DNA of 64,000 bases from assembly GCA_019510125.1 (NCBI GenBank), contig JAEKKX010000011.1, forward strand, positions 81,592 through 145,591, in the 5' to 3' direction. A model generated the notes under the pieces. It searched no databases, had not been told where the DNA came from, and worked only from the letters and a program-made list of their open reading frames with translations. Position numbers and translations under genes: made by a program. The stretch is from Lysobacterales bacterium (GTDB lineage: Bacteria; Pseudomonadota; Gammaproteobacteria; Xanthomonadales; Xanthomonadaceae). Below are positions 11,707-21,357 of the stretch, one piece after another (position 1 is the first letter of the stretch; each line of letters begins with the position of its first letter).

Positions 11707-12060
11707 ATGGCATTCGATCTGAAAGGGTTCTCGCAAAAAGACCTGGACTCGCTCATCAACCAGGCCCAGAAGCAGAAGTCCGCAATGAACAAGCGCAAGC
11801 CGATCGCCGGCGTCCGCAAGAAGCTCGTCGCGCTGGCCAAGGCCGAGGGCTACACGATCGCCGAACTGTTCGGTGGCGCCAAGGCCGCCGAAGGCAAGAC
11901 CCGGAAGGCGTCGAAGACCGCCGGCCGCAAGGTGCCGCCGAAGTACCGCAATCCGGCCAACCCGAAGGAAACCTGGACCGGTCGCGGCAAGCAGCCGCGC
12001 TGGCTCGCCGACCAGGTCAAGAAGGGCAAGAAGGTCGAAGAGTTCCTGATCAAGAAGTAA
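11707..12060 (+). CDS. H-NS family nucleoid-associated protein
   Basis: The protein has 117 residues. The N-terminus (AFDLKGFSQKDLDSLINQAQKQK) is a helical oligomerisation segment, the middle is Lys/Ala-rich, and the C-terminus carries the H-NS DNA-binding core KYRNPANPKETWTGRGKQPRWL, whose GRGxxPRWL loop reads the AT-rich minor groove. It likely silences AT-rich acquired DNA such as the integron cassette and effector regions seen here. It is a single-gene unit with its own promoter and terminator. Xanthomonas relatives include XrvA-like regulators; the paralogue cannot be specified. Confidence 0.9.
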   Translation: MAFDLKGFSQKDLDSLINQAQKQKSAMNKRKPIAGVRKKLVALAKAEGYTIAELFGGAKAAEGKTRKASKTAGRKVPPKYRNPANPKETWTGRGKQPRWLADQVKKGKKVEEFLIKK

Positions 12061-12090
12061 GTCGCGCGCCTCCACGGTATCGCGCACCGG

Positions 12091-12120
12091 CAGAGCGGCC
12101 TTCGGGCCGCTCTGTTCGTT
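12091..12120 (+). terminator. rho-independent terminator of the H-NS-like gene
   Basis: A perfect 10-bp stem (cagagcggcc / ggccgctctg) closed by a ttcg tetraloop is followed by ttcgttt. The stem core differs by one base from the GTAG-family A repeat at 7453-7538. Confidence 0.88.
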
Positions 12121-12156
12121 TGAGGGTTGGACGCCCGGAAACGAGGACCGCCCGCT

Positions 12157-13395
12157 TCAGAGATTGCGCCGGGTCGGGATCAGGATGTTGCCGAACAGCA
12201 GCCCCGCGACCAGCGCGAGCAGGATGTTGAGCGCGGCCAGCATCGCCGCCTGGCCGGCCTCCATGCTCTGTTCCTGCACCAGCGCGAGCAGCCCGCGCAG
12301 GCTGGCGCTGCCGGGCACCAGCATGATGATGCCCGGCAGGCGCACCAGCGCGCCGGGACGATTGAACCAGCGCGCATAGGCGTTGCCCGCCGCGGTCGTC
12401 GCCAGCGCGGCGACGAACACGCCGGCGGAGCTGCCCCATTCGCCGCCGACGAAGCGCGAGATCAGATAGCCGGCCGCCGCCGACAGCATCACCAGCGGAT
12501 AATCGCGGCGCCCGGCGCGGAACAGCACGGCGAAGGCGTAGGTGCCGAGCAGCAGCGCCAGGCCTTCGACCCACATCGGCTGCGGGCGCAGCGCGCGCAC
12601 CTCGGGATGGAGCCCGATCATCTCCGCGCCGTTCAGCGCCACCAGCATGCCGATGGCGAGCTTGAGGATCGTGGTCATCGCGCCGGCGAAGCGCGCGGTG
12701 CCGGACACGAGGTTCTGGTTGGTGAGTTCGTTGACCGCGTTGGTCAGCGACATGCCGGGCATCAGCACAATCAGCGACGAGATGATGACCGTGTTGAGGT
12801 TGAGCGGGCCGATGAAACTCGCCACCAGCACCGCCACCGAGCCGGCGGCCATCGCCGCGAGCGCATCGCTGGCTTCCTTGAGCCGCGGCCGGGTCTGGGT
12901 CGCCCAGTCGAGCAGGCCGATCAGCAGGCCAGTGACGCCGGCCACGGTGATATCCAGCCACGGCAGCCGCCACAGCCCCGCCACCGCCGCCGCCGACAGG
13001 CCGAAGGCGAGCACCGCGATGGTCCGCCCGCGCCAGCCGCCGGGGCGTTCGAGCGCGCGCAGCGCGGCATGGCCGGCTTCCAGGTCCAGCGCGCCGGTGG
13101 TCACCTCCTCGGCGATGCGGTCGGCCTCGCACAGCTTGTAGAGGTCGGTCTCGCCCGGCGGCATGCGGACCACGCGGACGGTGTCCCGGCGGCCGCGGCC
13201 GGCCTCGCCGAAGGACAGGATCATGCCGGTCGGGTTCGACCACACCCCACATTCGAGCCCGAGCTGCGCCGATACCGCCATGACCGCGCCCTCGAGGCGG
13301 TGGGCGGTGGTGCCGTAGGCGTGCAGGCGGCCGGCCAGTTCGACCACGAAATCGACGCGCGCGGCGTGGTCGTGGCGCTGCAGTGCGGCGTTCAT
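12157..13395 (-). CDS. threonine/serine exporter family protein (ThrE-like)
   Basis: This 412-residue inner-membrane protein has the ThrE layout. The cytosolic N-terminal part (about 120 residues) contains AGRLHAYGTTAHRLE and a PTGM motif. It is followed by about ten hydrophobic segments, including the conserved GPLNLNTVIISSLIVLMPGMSLTNAVNEL stretch with NELTNQNLVSGTAR. Family members export threonine and serine; the actual substrate here is not known. It is a full-length fusion of the two halves (DUF1212 plus DUF3815) that are separate genes in some bacteria. It is transcribed towards the H-NS-like gene. Confidence 0.85.
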   Translation of the reverse strand: MNAALQRHDHAARVDFVVELAGRLHAYGTTAHRLEGAVMAVSAQLGLECGVWSNPTGMILSFGEAGRGRRDTVRVVRMPPGETDLYKLCEADRIAEEVTTGALDLEAGHAALRALERPGGWRGRTIAVLAFGLSAAAVAGLWRLPWLDITVAGVTGLLIGLLDWATQTRPRLKEASDALAAMAAGSVAVLVASFIGPLNLNTVIISSLIVLMPGMSLTNAVNELTNQNLVSGTARFAGAMTTILKLAIGMLVALNGAEMIGLHPEVRALRPQPMWVEGLALLLGTYAFAVLFRAGRRDYPLVMLSAAAGYLISRFVGGEWGSSAGVFVAALATTAAGNAYARWFNRPGALVRLPGIIMLVPGSASLRGLLALVQEQSMEAGQAAMLAALNILLALVAGLLFGNILIPTRRNL

Positions 13396-13480
13396 GGCGG
13401 GGCGGGCATCGCGACGTGGCCCCGGCGGGGCGGCAAGGCCGGCATGGTATCCGATCCGGTCGCCGGTCCCGTCGGCGTGT

Positions 13481-14401
13481 TCACTGCGGCGGTTCAGCCG
13501 CCGTCAACGCGCGCTGCAGCGCGGCGACGAAGCGATCGGCCGCGTCCGGCGCCTGCACGAAGAACAGCGAGGGCTCGGTCAGTTCCAGTTCCAGCAGCCG
13601 CGGCGCGCCGTCGGCGTCGCGGATCAGGTCGATCCGCACGTACGGCAGCGGCGCGCCGGTGCGCGCGTGCAGCGCGGCGAGCACGGCCTCGCCCGCGCGG
13701 CGCTCGTCGTCGTCGGGCGTGCGCGCGGCGATCGCGTCGGGCAGCGCGGTGTGGTCCAGGCCGGTCGCGTCCGGCCGCAGCAGCGCCGCCTTGCGGATCG
13801 CGTGGCTGAAGACGCCGTCGAAATACAGCAGCGCGGTTTCTCCGCGGACATCGACGGCGTCGAGGTAGGGCTGCAGCATCGCGTCGCGGCCGGCGTCGAG
13901 CAGCGTGCCGACCTGGTTGGCGGCGGCGAGGCCCTGCGTGCGCCGGTAGCGCTGGGTGTCGTGCGAACCGGCGCTGACGGTCGGCTTCACCACGATCTCG
14001 GCGGCGTCGGCGAACGCGGCGAAGGCTTCGTCCACCGCCGGCAGCGGCTCGGCATCGGGCGCGACGAACCGCGTCGGCACCACCGCCACGCCGGCGGCCT
14101 CGAGATCGGCCAGGTAGCGCTTGTCGGTGTTCCAGCGCACCACCTCGGGCGGATTCAGCAGCCGGGTCGCGCCCGCCACCCGGTCGCACCAGTGCAGGAA
14201 CGCCTCGCGACGGAGGTGGTAGTCCCACGGCGAGCGCAGCACCACGGCGTCGTAGCGGGCCCAGGAGACCGTGTCGTCGTCCCAGGCGCGGACTTCGGCG
14301 GCGAGCCCGGCGCGATCGCAGGCCGCCAGCAGCGGCGGCATGTCCTCGTCGAGGGAAGCGGAGGCGATGGCGATGACGAAGGCGATGCGGGTCATCGGCA
14401 C
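13481..14401 (-). CDS. ATP-grasp domain protein
   Basis: This 306-residue ATP-grasp enzyme resembles the glutathione-synthetase/DcsG group. The N-terminal domain is RIAFVIAIASASLDED..., then RSPWDYHLRREAFLHW and NPPEVVRWNTDKRYL, the ATP-grasp core IVVKPTVSAGSHDTQRY, and the metal-binding PYVRIDLIRDADGAPRLLELELTEPSLFF. Such enzymes ligate a carboxylate to an amine or thiol using ATP; the substrate is unknown. It stands alone between divergent or convergent neighbours. The start at 14401 (MPMTRIAF) is supported by family-like sequence; MTRIAF, two codons later, is equally possible. Confidence 0.8.
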   Translation of the reverse strand: MPMTRIAFVIAIASASLDEDMPPLLAACDRAGLAAEVRAWDDDTVSWARYDAVVLRSPWDYHLRREAFLHWCDRVAGATRLLNPPEVVRWNTDKRYLADLEAAGVAVVPTRFVAPDAEPLPAVDEAFAAFADAAEIVVKPTVSAGSHDTQRYRRTQGLAAANQVGTLLDAGRDAMLQPYLDAVDVRGETALLYFDGVFSHAIRKAALLRPDATGLDHTALPDAIAARTPDDDERRAGEAVLAALHARTGAPLPYVRIDLIRDADGAPRLLELELTEPSLFFVQAPDAADRFVAALQRALTAAEPPQ

Positions 14402-14532
14402 AGTCTAGCCAGCCGGCGGCCGGCGTCCATGCACCGACATTCCCCAAAGTACGGTGTGTCCCGCCGGAAACGGGCGGTACACTTTGGCCCCCACCGGTCG
14501 CCCCCACGCGACCCGATCACCGAGGAACCACC

Positions 14533-14577
14533 ATGACCCTCCCGCAACACGCGCGCCTGCGCCAGGTGCCGGCATGA
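14533..14577 (+). CDS. 14-codon leader ORF coupled to scoA
   Basis: An ATG at 14533 with a strong Shine-Dalgarno (gaggaa, 9 bases upstream) opens a 14-residue frame, [14 protein letters not shown]. Its TGA overlaps the scoA ATG (ATGA at 14574-14577). scoA has no comparable ribosome-binding site of its own, so its translation is probably delivered by termination-reinitiation from this leader. It has no run of regulatory codons. It could alternatively be a mis-assigned true N-terminus, but the frame differs from scoA. Confidence 0.5.
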   Translation: MTLPQHARLRQVPA

Positions 14578-15286
14578 GCAAGCGCAAAGTCTTCGCGTCC
14601 GCCGACGAGGCCCTGCGCGGCCTGGTCGCCGACGGCCAGACCCTCGCGGTCGGCGGTTTCGGCCTCTGCGGCATCCCCGAGGCGCTGATCGCCGCCCTGC
14701 GCGATTCCGGCGCCAAGGGCCTGACCGCGATCTCCAACAACGCCGGCGTCGACGGCTTCGGCCTGGGCATGCTGCTGGAGACGCGCCAGATCAGGAAGAT
14801 GATTTCGTCCTACGTCGGCGAGAACAAGGAATTCGAGCGCCAGTATCTCGCCGGCGAACTCGAACTGGAATTCAATCCGCAGGGCACGCTGGCCGAGCGC
14901 CTGCGCGCCGGCGGCGCCGGCATCCCGGCGTTCTTCACCCGCACCGGCTACGGCACCGTGGTCGCAGACGGCAAGGAGACGCGCCAGTTCCCCGACGGCC
15001 ACTGGTACGTGCTGGAGACCGCGCTGAAGGCCGACGTCTCGCTGGTGAAGGCGTGGAAGGCCGACGAGGCCGGCAACCTGGTGTTCCGCAAGACCGCGCG
15101 CAACTTCAACCCGGCCTGCGCGATGGCCGGCAAGGTCTGCGTGGCCGAGGTCGAGGAACTGGTCGGGATCGGCGACATCGACCCGGACCACGTCCACCTG
15201 CCCGGCATCTACGTCGACCGCATCGTGGTCAACCCGACCCCCGAGAAACGCATCGAACAGCGCACCGTGCGCCAGGGAGAGAAGTG

Positions 15287-15287
<1 letters not shown>
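14574..15287 (+). CDS. scoA: 3-oxoacid CoA-transferase subunit A
   Basis: This is the A subunit of succinyl-CoA:3-ketoacid CoA transferase, which activates acetoacetate and other ketoacids with CoA from succinyl-CoA. The 237-residue sequence starts [14 protein letters not shown] and has [17 protein letters not shown] and the family signature in [15 protein letters not shown]. The stop overlaps the scoB start (TGATG), consistent with a 1:1 heterodimer. The start at 14574 is chosen over the in-frame 14454 because the earlier codons do not resemble the family. Confidence 0.94.
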
Positions 15288-15916
<629 letters not shown>

Positions 15917-16025
15917 CCGGTTCCGCCCGCGGCGTCTCCCCCCGGAAGCCGGCCCCGCGCCGGCTTCCGCCGTTTCCGGCCCCGGGGAGCGGCGGCGCTC
16001 GTGACCGATCCCGTACAATGGCCGC

Positions 16026-16592
16026 ATGCTGCCCGAGACGACCGCCCTGGCCAATCAGTTGCTGATCGCCGTGCCATCGCTGGCCGATCCGAACTTCTCG
16101 CGCGCCGTCGCCCTGATCTGCCAGCACGACGCGGACGGCGCGATGGGCCTGATCCTCAACCGCCCCTCCGAGTACACCCTCGGCGACGTGCTCGACCAGA
16201 TGGGCATCGACGGCGGCGCGCCCGCGCTGCGCGAACGCCGGGTGCTCGCCGGCGGGCCGGTCCATCCCGAACGCGGCTTCGTCCTGCACGACGGCGAACC
16301 GCGCTGGGATTCGACCCTGCAGGTGACCGACGGCCTGTACGTCACCACCTCCCGCGACGTGCTCGAAGCCCTCGCCCGCGGCGAAGGCCCGCAGCGGGTC
16401 ATCGTGGTGCTCGGCTGCGCCGGCTGGGGCGCGGGCCAGCTCGAACAGGAGCTGGCCGACAATAGCTGGATCACCGCCGACCACGACGACGCCCTGCTGT
16501 TCTCGCTGCCGCTGGACGACCGCTGGGAGGCCGCCGCCGGCCGCATCGGCGTGGACATGCGGCGGATGACCGACTACAGCGGTCATGCCTGA
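16026..16592 (+). CDS. algH: YqgE/AlgH family protein
   Basis: The 188-residue protein begins [27 protein letters not shown] and contains the family blocks [36 protein letters not shown] and [16 protein letters not shown]. Its molecular role is unclear; in Pseudomonas, AlgH is linked to alginate regulation. A TACAAT -10-like box lies at 16014-16019, just before the ATG, with no good -35. The stop overlaps ruvX by 8 bases, giving the conserved algH-ruvX-pyrB order. Confidence 0.93.
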   Translation: MLPETTALANQLLIAVPSLADPNFSRAVALICQHDADGAMGLILNRPSEYTLGDVLDQMGIDGGAPALRERRVLAGGPVHPERGFVLHDGEPRWDSTLQVTDGLYVTTSRDVLEALARGEGPQRVIVVLGCAGWGAGQLEQELADNSWITADHDDALLFSLPLDDRWEAAAGRIGVDMRRMTDYSGHA

Positions 16593-17049
16593 GCCGCTGC
16601 GCGCCGACGCCACCGTCCTGGGCTTCGACGTCGGCGCCCGCCGCATCGGGGTCGCGGTGAGCACCGGCTTCGGCCTCGGCGCGCGCGCGCTGGCCGTGGT
16701 CGACGTCCACGACGAACAGATCGACTGGAAGGCGGTCGAGAAGCTGCATCGCGAGTGGCGTCCGGCCGGCTTCATCGTCGGCGATCCGATGACCCTGGAC
16801 GGCGGCGACCAGCCGATCCGCCGGCGCGCGCGCGCGTTCGCGCGCGAACTGCTGGCCCGCTTCCGCCTGCCCGTCGCGATGATGGACGAACGCAACAGCT
16901 CGCAGGAGGCCGCGCGGCGCTTCGCCGCCGACCGCGCCGACGGCCGTCGCCGTCGCCGCGACGCCGACCTGCTCGACGCCGAGGCCGCCGCGGTGATCGT
17001 CGAACGCTGGCTGGCCGCGCCGCAGGATGCCCTTCCGCTCGAGGAGTGA
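16585..17049 (+). CDS. ruvX: Holliday junction resolvase-like pre-16S rRNA nuclease (YqgF/RuvX)
   Basis: YqgF/RuvX is an RNase H-fold nuclease implicated in 5' end maturation of 16S rRNA. The 154-residue protein has [16 protein letters not shown] (first catalytic Asp), [15 protein letters not shown], and [30 protein letters not shown] at the C-terminus provides the final conserved Asp. It overlaps algH and directly precedes pyrB. Confidence 0.93.
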   Translation: MPEPLRADATVLGFDVGARRIGVAVSTGFGLGARALAVVDVHDEQIDWKAVEKLHREWRPAGFIVGDPMTLDGGDQPIRRRARAFARELLARFRLPVAMMDERNSSQEAARRFAADRADGRRRRRDADLLDAEAAAVIVERWLAAPQDALPLEE

Positions 17050-17056
17050 TGCCCCC

Positions 17057-18070
17057 GTGACCCCGAACAGCCTGTTCCCCAACACCCTCGGCTACAAGTC
17101 GGAGCTGCAGACCGACGCCGAGGGCGTGCTGCACCACCTGCTGACGCTCGACGGCATGAGCCGGGCGACGCTCTCGCGCCTGCTCGACCGCGCGCAGGAA
17201 TTCGCCGACGGCCAGGACGCGCCGGAGGCCCTGCGCGGCACCGCGGTCTGCACGCTGTTCTTCGAGCCTTCCACGCGCACCCGGCTGAGCTTCCAGCGCG
17301 CGGCGCAGCGGCTCGGCGCCGACGTGCTGAACTTCGACGCCGCCACCTCGTCGACCACCAAGGGCGAGACTGCGCGCGACACGCTCAAGAACATCGAGGC
17401 GATGGGTGTACGCGGCTTCGTCATCCGCCACCACGAGGACGGCGTGCTCAACGAACTCGCGCGCCACATCGATCCGGACACCCGCCTGATCAACGCCGGC
17501 GACGGGCGCAGCGCGCATCCGACCCAGGGCCTGCTCGACATGCTGACCCTGCGCCAGGCCCGCGGCGAGGATTTCTCCCGGCTCGGGGTCGCGATCGTCG
17601 GCGACGTGCTGCACTCGCGCGTCGCCCGCTCCGACCTGCATGCGCTGCGCACGATGGGCGTGCGCGACATCCGGATCTGCGGCCCGGCCGCGCTGCTGCC
17701 GCCGGTGGACGACAGCGGCGGCATGCTCCACGGCTGCACCGTGACCCGCGATCTGGACGAAGCGATCGAGGGCGCGGACGTGCTGATGATGCTGCGCCTG
17801 CAGCGCGAACGCATGGAGCAGGGCCTGGTGACGTCGCTCGAGGACTACCACCGCGACTACGGCCTGACCGAGGCCCGCCTCAAGCGCGCAGCGTCCGACG
17901 CCGTGGTGATGCATCCCGGCCCGATCAACCGCGGCGTGGAGATCGACGACGCCGTCGCCGACGGCCCGCAATCGCTGATCCTGCGCCAGGTCGCCAACGG
18001 CGTGTTCGTGCGCATGGCGGTGCTGGAGGCGCTGCTGGCGAAGCCGAAACGGGACGACGCCGCCGGCTGA
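17057..18070 (+). CDS. pyrB: aspartate carbamoyltransferase catalytic subunit
   Basis: PyrB condenses carbamoyl phosphate with aspartate in pyrimidine synthesis. The 337-residue protein has the carbamoyl-phosphate motif FFEPSTRTRLSFQ, then SSTTKGETARDTL, GDGRSAHPTQGLLDM and HPGPINRGVEI. A GTG at 17057 is the likely start, with gaggag (17041-17046) as ribosome-binding site; an upstream ATG at 17027 would overlap ruvX and lacks family support. No pyrI or pyrC-like gene follows. Confidence 0.94.
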   Translation: MTPNSLFPNTLGYKSELQTDAEGVLHHLLTLDGMSRATLSRLLDRAQEFADGQDAPEALRGTAVCTLFFEPSTRTRLSFQRAAQRLGADVLNFDAATSSTTKGETARDTLKNIEAMGVRGFVIRHHEDGVLNELARHIDPDTRLINAGDGRSAHPTQGLLDMLTLRQARGEDFSRLGVAIVGDVLHSRVARSDLHALRTMGVRDIRICGPAALLPPVDDSGGMLHGCTVTRDLDEAIEGADVLMMLRLQRERMEQGLVTSLEDYHRDYGLTEARLKRAASDAVVMHPGPINRGVEIDDAVADGPQSLILRQVANGVFVRMAVLEALLAKPKRDDAAG

Positions 18071-18085
18071 CGCAGCGCCGGCCGG

Positions 18086-18940
18086 TCAGCGGCGCTTCTG
18101 CGCGAACAGCCACGGCCACAGGTCCGGCGTGCCCGAGTACGCCGGGTCCCAACTGTTGTGGTTGGCGTCGGGGAATTCGGTGTAGCGCACATCGCCGCCG
18201 ACGGTCTGGAAGGCGGCGTGGGTCAGGCGATCCTCCCGCGGCGGCACCAGATCGTCCTTCGCGCCGTGGAAGATCCACACCGGCACGTGCTTCAGGCGCC
18301 GCGCGAGCGCGGCGGCGGGGTCGGACTCGCCGCGCAATGGAGTAACGTAAAGATCGCGTTCGTCGCGCGGCGCGGTCAGCGCGCCGCACACCGGGACCAG
18401 TGCGGCGAAGCGATGCGGCTGCATCAGCGCCAGCTCCCACGTGCCGTAGCCGCCCATCGACAGCCCGGTGAGATAGGTGCGGTCGGGGTCGCCGTGGAAC
18501 TCGCGCATCGTCGCGTCGAGCGCGGCGAAGGCGATGTCGGCGGCCGTGTCCTTCCAGTCGCTGTCGTCCGGCGCCTGCGGGAACACCACCACCGCCGGAA
18601 AGTCGTCGGCGTGCGCCCGCAGGTACGGGCCAAGGCCCACGCGCGTGGGCTTGTCGCCGTCGCTGCCGCGTTCGCCGGTGCCGTGCAGGAACATCACCAC
18701 CGGCACGCGGCCGTGGCGGAAGCGGGCGGCGGGCACGAAGACCTGGTAGCGCCGGTCGGCGCCGCCGATGCGCACGCTGCGTTCGACGAATGCACCGCCG
18801 GCATCGCCCGCGGCGGAGCCCGGAGCGAGACCCGGGACGGGAGCGGTGGCGCAGCCGGCCAGCAGCGTCAGCGCGGCGGCGATCAGGGCGAGGCCGCCGC
18901 GGCGGACGCCTTGCGCGGCGGGGAGACGCAACAGGCCCAT
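18086..18940 (-). CDS. lipoprotein alpha/beta-hydrolase (esterase/PHB-depolymerase-like)
   Basis: This 284-residue protein has a lipoprotein signal peptide ending LTLLAGC, so it is probably anchored in the outer or inner membrane. The hydrolase core reads VVMFLHGTGERGSDGD (oxyanion region), YLTGLSMGGYGTWELA (nucleophile Ser in GLSMGG), a likely acid in FHGAKDDLVPP, and the histidine in PDANHNSWDPAYS. This arrangement is typical of the phospholipase/carboxylesterase and PHB-depolymerase-like group. It is the last gene after mgtE and a SnoaL-like gene on the same strand. Confidence 0.85.
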   Translation of the reverse strand: MGLLRLPAAQGVRRGGLALIAAALTLLAGCATAPVPGLAPGSAAGDAGGAFVERSVRIGGADRRYQVFVPAARFRHGRVPVVMFLHGTGERGSDGDKPTRVGLGPYLRAHADDFPAVVVFPQAPDDSDWKDTAADIAFAALDATMREFHGDPDRTYLTGLSMGGYGTWELALMQPHRFAALVPVCGALTAPRDERDLYVTPLRGESDPAAALARRLKHVPVWIFHGAKDDLVPPREDRLTHAAFQTVGGDVRYTEFPDANHNSWDPAYSGTPDLWPWLFAQKRR

Positions 18941-19103
18941 GGCGCCGGCTCCAGCGAGGTCGAGGCGTCGAGTGTCGCCGATCGCCCGCCGGAATGCGCG
19001 ATGTAATCGCCGTGGAACGACGCCTGTTGGGACCGCCGCGCCTGCGGCAGAGCCGGGCGGCGGTCGGGGCCGCGCCCCATCCCCGCGCCTCCTGCGGACC
19101 CGC

Positions 19104-19556
19104 TCACGCCGCGTCCCAGCGCTCCGGCAGCGCCAGCCCGTCGCGCGCGTCGTCCCAGACCAGCGACGCGATGCGCCAGCCCGCCGGCGTGTCCACGCAC
19201 TGCAGGCTCTTGACCCCGCGCACGTCGAAGGCGACGCCGTCGCGGACGCCGACCTTGCGGTACAGGCTCCAGCGATGCACGACATGGCCGCGGCGCTCGC
19301 TGCGGGCGTCGAGCTCCCATTCGTCGAAATCGCGCAGTCCGCCGTCGCCCAGGATCGCGCGCCGGGTTTCGATGAACCGGGTCACGTCGAACACTTCCGG
19401 CGCCGGTCCGACCGCCTTGACGATGACCGCCTCCGGCAGGAACACCCCGCGCAGCGTGTCCACCGGCGCGGCCGCACCGTCACGGGTGCGGAACGCCGCG
19501 TACAGGCGCGCGACGAGCGCGTCGATGGCGATGTCGTCGGCGCCGTCCGCGTCCAC
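19104..19556 (-). CDS. SnoaL/NTF2-like (DUF4440-type) protein
   Basis: The 150-residue protein has the cone-shaped NTF2-like pattern: N-terminal helices (IDALVARLYAAFRTRDG), VDTLRGVFLPEAVIVKA, then strands ending VVHRWSLYRKVGVRDGV and GWRIASLVWDD. No catalytic residues can be assigned. It starts three bases after the mgtE stop, so it is cotranscribed with it; a functional link to magnesium transport is not evident. Confidence 0.7.
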   Translation of the reverse strand: MDADGADDIAIDALVARLYAAFRTRDGAAAPVDTLRGVFLPEAVIVKAVGPAPEVFDVTRFIETRRAILGDGGLRDFDEWELDARSERRGHVVHRWSLYRKVGVRDGVAFDVRGVKSLQCVDTPAGWRIASLVWDDARDGLALPERWDAA

Positions 19557-19559
19557 GGT

Positions 19560-20921
19560 TCAGCGCAGGAGGATCAGGGTCGCGAGGCCGAGGAAGGACA
19601 GGAAGCCCATCACGTCGGTCACCGTGGTCAGGATCACGCCGCCGGCCAGCGCCGGATCGAACCCCATCCGTTTCACCGCCACCGGCACGAACACGCCGCC
19701 CAGCGCGGCCGCGGTGAAGTTGATCGTCAGCGCGAGGCCGATGACCAGCGACAGCTTCCAGTCGCCGAACCAGGCCAGCACGATCAGTGCCAGCAGCAGG
19801 CCGATGCCGACGCCGTTGATGATCGCGATCCGCACTTCCTTCCACACCAGCGCGCCCACGTTCGTCGCGCCGATCTGGCCGAGCGCGAGGCCGCGCACCA
19901 TCAGCGCCAGCACCTGGGTGCCGGCGTTGCCGCCCATGCCGGCGACGATCGGCATCAGCACCGCCAGCGAGACCAGGTGCGAGATCGTGCCCTGGAACTG
20001 GCTGACCACCGACGCGGCCAGGAACGCCGTCGCCAGGTTGATCGTGAGCCACAGCATGCGCCGGCGGAACGCGCGGCGCACCGGCGAGAACAGGTCTTCC
20101 TCCTCGTTCAGGCCGGCCGCGGACATCACCTGGTGCTCGGCCTGGTAGCGGATGATGTCGACCACGTCGTCGATGGTGATGCGGCCGAGCAGCACGTTGT
20201 TGTCGTCGACCACCGGGGCGCTGATCCAGTCGTGGTCGGAGAACATCCGCGCGACTTCGTCGGCGGTCTCGTCCACGCCGATCGCCGGCTGCTCGTCGTC
20301 GACGAGCTGGTTCACCGGCGTGTTGGCGTCGCGGGTCAGCAGCGACTGCAGCGCGATGCGGCCGAGGTACTGGTGGCGGCGGCTGACCACGTACAGGTGG
20401 TCGGTGTGCTCCGGCAGCTCGCCGCGCAGTCGCAGGTAGCGCAGCACGACATCGACGGTGGTGTCGGCGCGCACCGTCACCACGTCGGGATTCATCAGGC
20501 GGCCCGCGGTGTCCTCGTCGTAGGACAGCACCTGCTCCAGGCGCTCGCGGTTCTCGCGGTCCATCGACTTCAGGACCTCGTCGATCACCGTGTCCGGCAG
20601 GTCCTCGACCAGGTCCGCGAGGTCGTCGATGTCGAGGTCCTCGACCGCCGCGACCAGTTCGTCCGGGTCCATCTCCGCGATCAGGCCCTCGCGGACCTCC
20701 TCGCCGACGTGGACCAGCACCTCGCCGTCGTCCTCGGGGTCCACGAGGCCCCAGACGACCTCGCGCTTGCCCGGCGGCAGGGATTCGAGGAGGTTGCCGA
20801 TTTCGGCCGGCGACAGCGTGTTGACCAGCCGCTTCACCGGGCCCAGTCGCCCGCTGTCCAGCGCGTCCGAGAGCAGACGCAACTGGCGCGCGGTCTTGTC
20901 GTGGCGGATGGTCTCGGCCAT
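19560..20921 (-). CDS. mgtE: magnesium transporter MgtE
   Basis: MgtE is a homodimeric Mg2+ channel gated by its own cytosolic Mg sensor. The 453-residue protein has the order expected for the family. The N domain of stacked short helices (LLSDALDSGRLGPVKRLVNTLSPAEI) comes first, then two CBS domains (LYVVSRRHQYLGRIALQSLL and WISAPVVDDNNVLLGRITIDDV), a connecting helix, and five membrane segments. The last part includes the pore-lining stretch around PIVAGMGGNAGTQ. The final residues are LGLATLILLR. Confidence 0.95.
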   Translation of the reverse strand: MAETIRHDKTARQLRLLSDALDSGRLGPVKRLVNTLSPAEIGNLLESLPPGKREVVWGLVDPEDDGEVLVHVGEEVREGLIAEMDPDELVAAVEDLDIDDLADLVEDLPDTVIDEVLKSMDRENRERLEQVLSYDEDTAGRLMNPDVVTVRADTTVDVVLRYLRLRGELPEHTDHLYVVSRRHQYLGRIALQSLLTRDANTPVNQLVDDEQPAIGVDETADEVARMFSDHDWISAPVVDDNNVLLGRITIDDVVDIIRYQAEHQVMSAAGLNEEEDLFSPVRRAFRRRMLWLTINLATAFLAASVVSQFQGTISHLVSLAVLMPIVAGMGGNAGTQVLALMVRGLALGQIGATNVGALVWKEVRIAIINGVGIGLLLALIVLAWFGDWKLSLVIGLALTINFTAAALGGVFVPVAVKRMGFDPALAGGVILTTVTDVMGFLSFLGLATLILLR

Positions 20922-21324
20922 GCGAAGGTTCCGGTGGCGGGAGGCGCACCCTTCGAGGCGGGGCCACGACGGCGCGACGGGCTATCTGTCCATGGCGCGC
21001 ATTATCGCCCCTGATCGCCGCCCTGCCCACCCCCTGCCGACCCGCACCGCGCCCCCCGCACCCGTCATTTCATCCCGAGCGCAGCGAGCCACCTGCCCCG
21101 AATCGCGCCCGCAACGGACGCCGCCCGCAGGTCCCATCGCGATCCGGCATCCCGCTCGGCGTGTTCCATCGCGGCATTCCATTCGCGGAATGGACGAACA
21201 GGCATGCACGACGCGCATGCTCCGCCAAAAGCGGCGTGCACCGCGGCGCATCGATCGCGATCCGGAACGCCTGCCGCGGCTTCCGCCGCTCCCGCGGGAG
21301 AGGGCACCGGGCGGGAAACAACAC
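20922..21324. other. 400-base region without a supported gene
   Basis: This separates the mgtE start from the end of the HAD phosphatase gene, both on the minus strand, so it should hold the mgtE promoter. Open frames here are Arg/Pro-rich and out of phase with any family, and none is supported. Some near-palindromic bits exist (gcattccattcgcggaatg near 21173-21191), but no convincing promoter or regulatory motif was found. Confidence 0.5.
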
Positions 21325-21357
21325 GGCGAACGCGCGCTGCTCGCCCGCGCGTTCGCC
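21325..21357 (-). terminator. terminator of the trp-HAD unit
   Basis: A perfect 12-bp stem (21325-21336 with 21346-21357) with a 9-base loop begins right at the HAD gene stop codon on the minus strand. It is followed on that strand by gtgttgttt, a modest U-tract. Confidence 0.7.

Noticed and set aside
16014..16019. TACAAT as a full algH promoter
   Set aside because: No -35 partner at a suitable distance; too close to the start codon to call as a promoter on its own.
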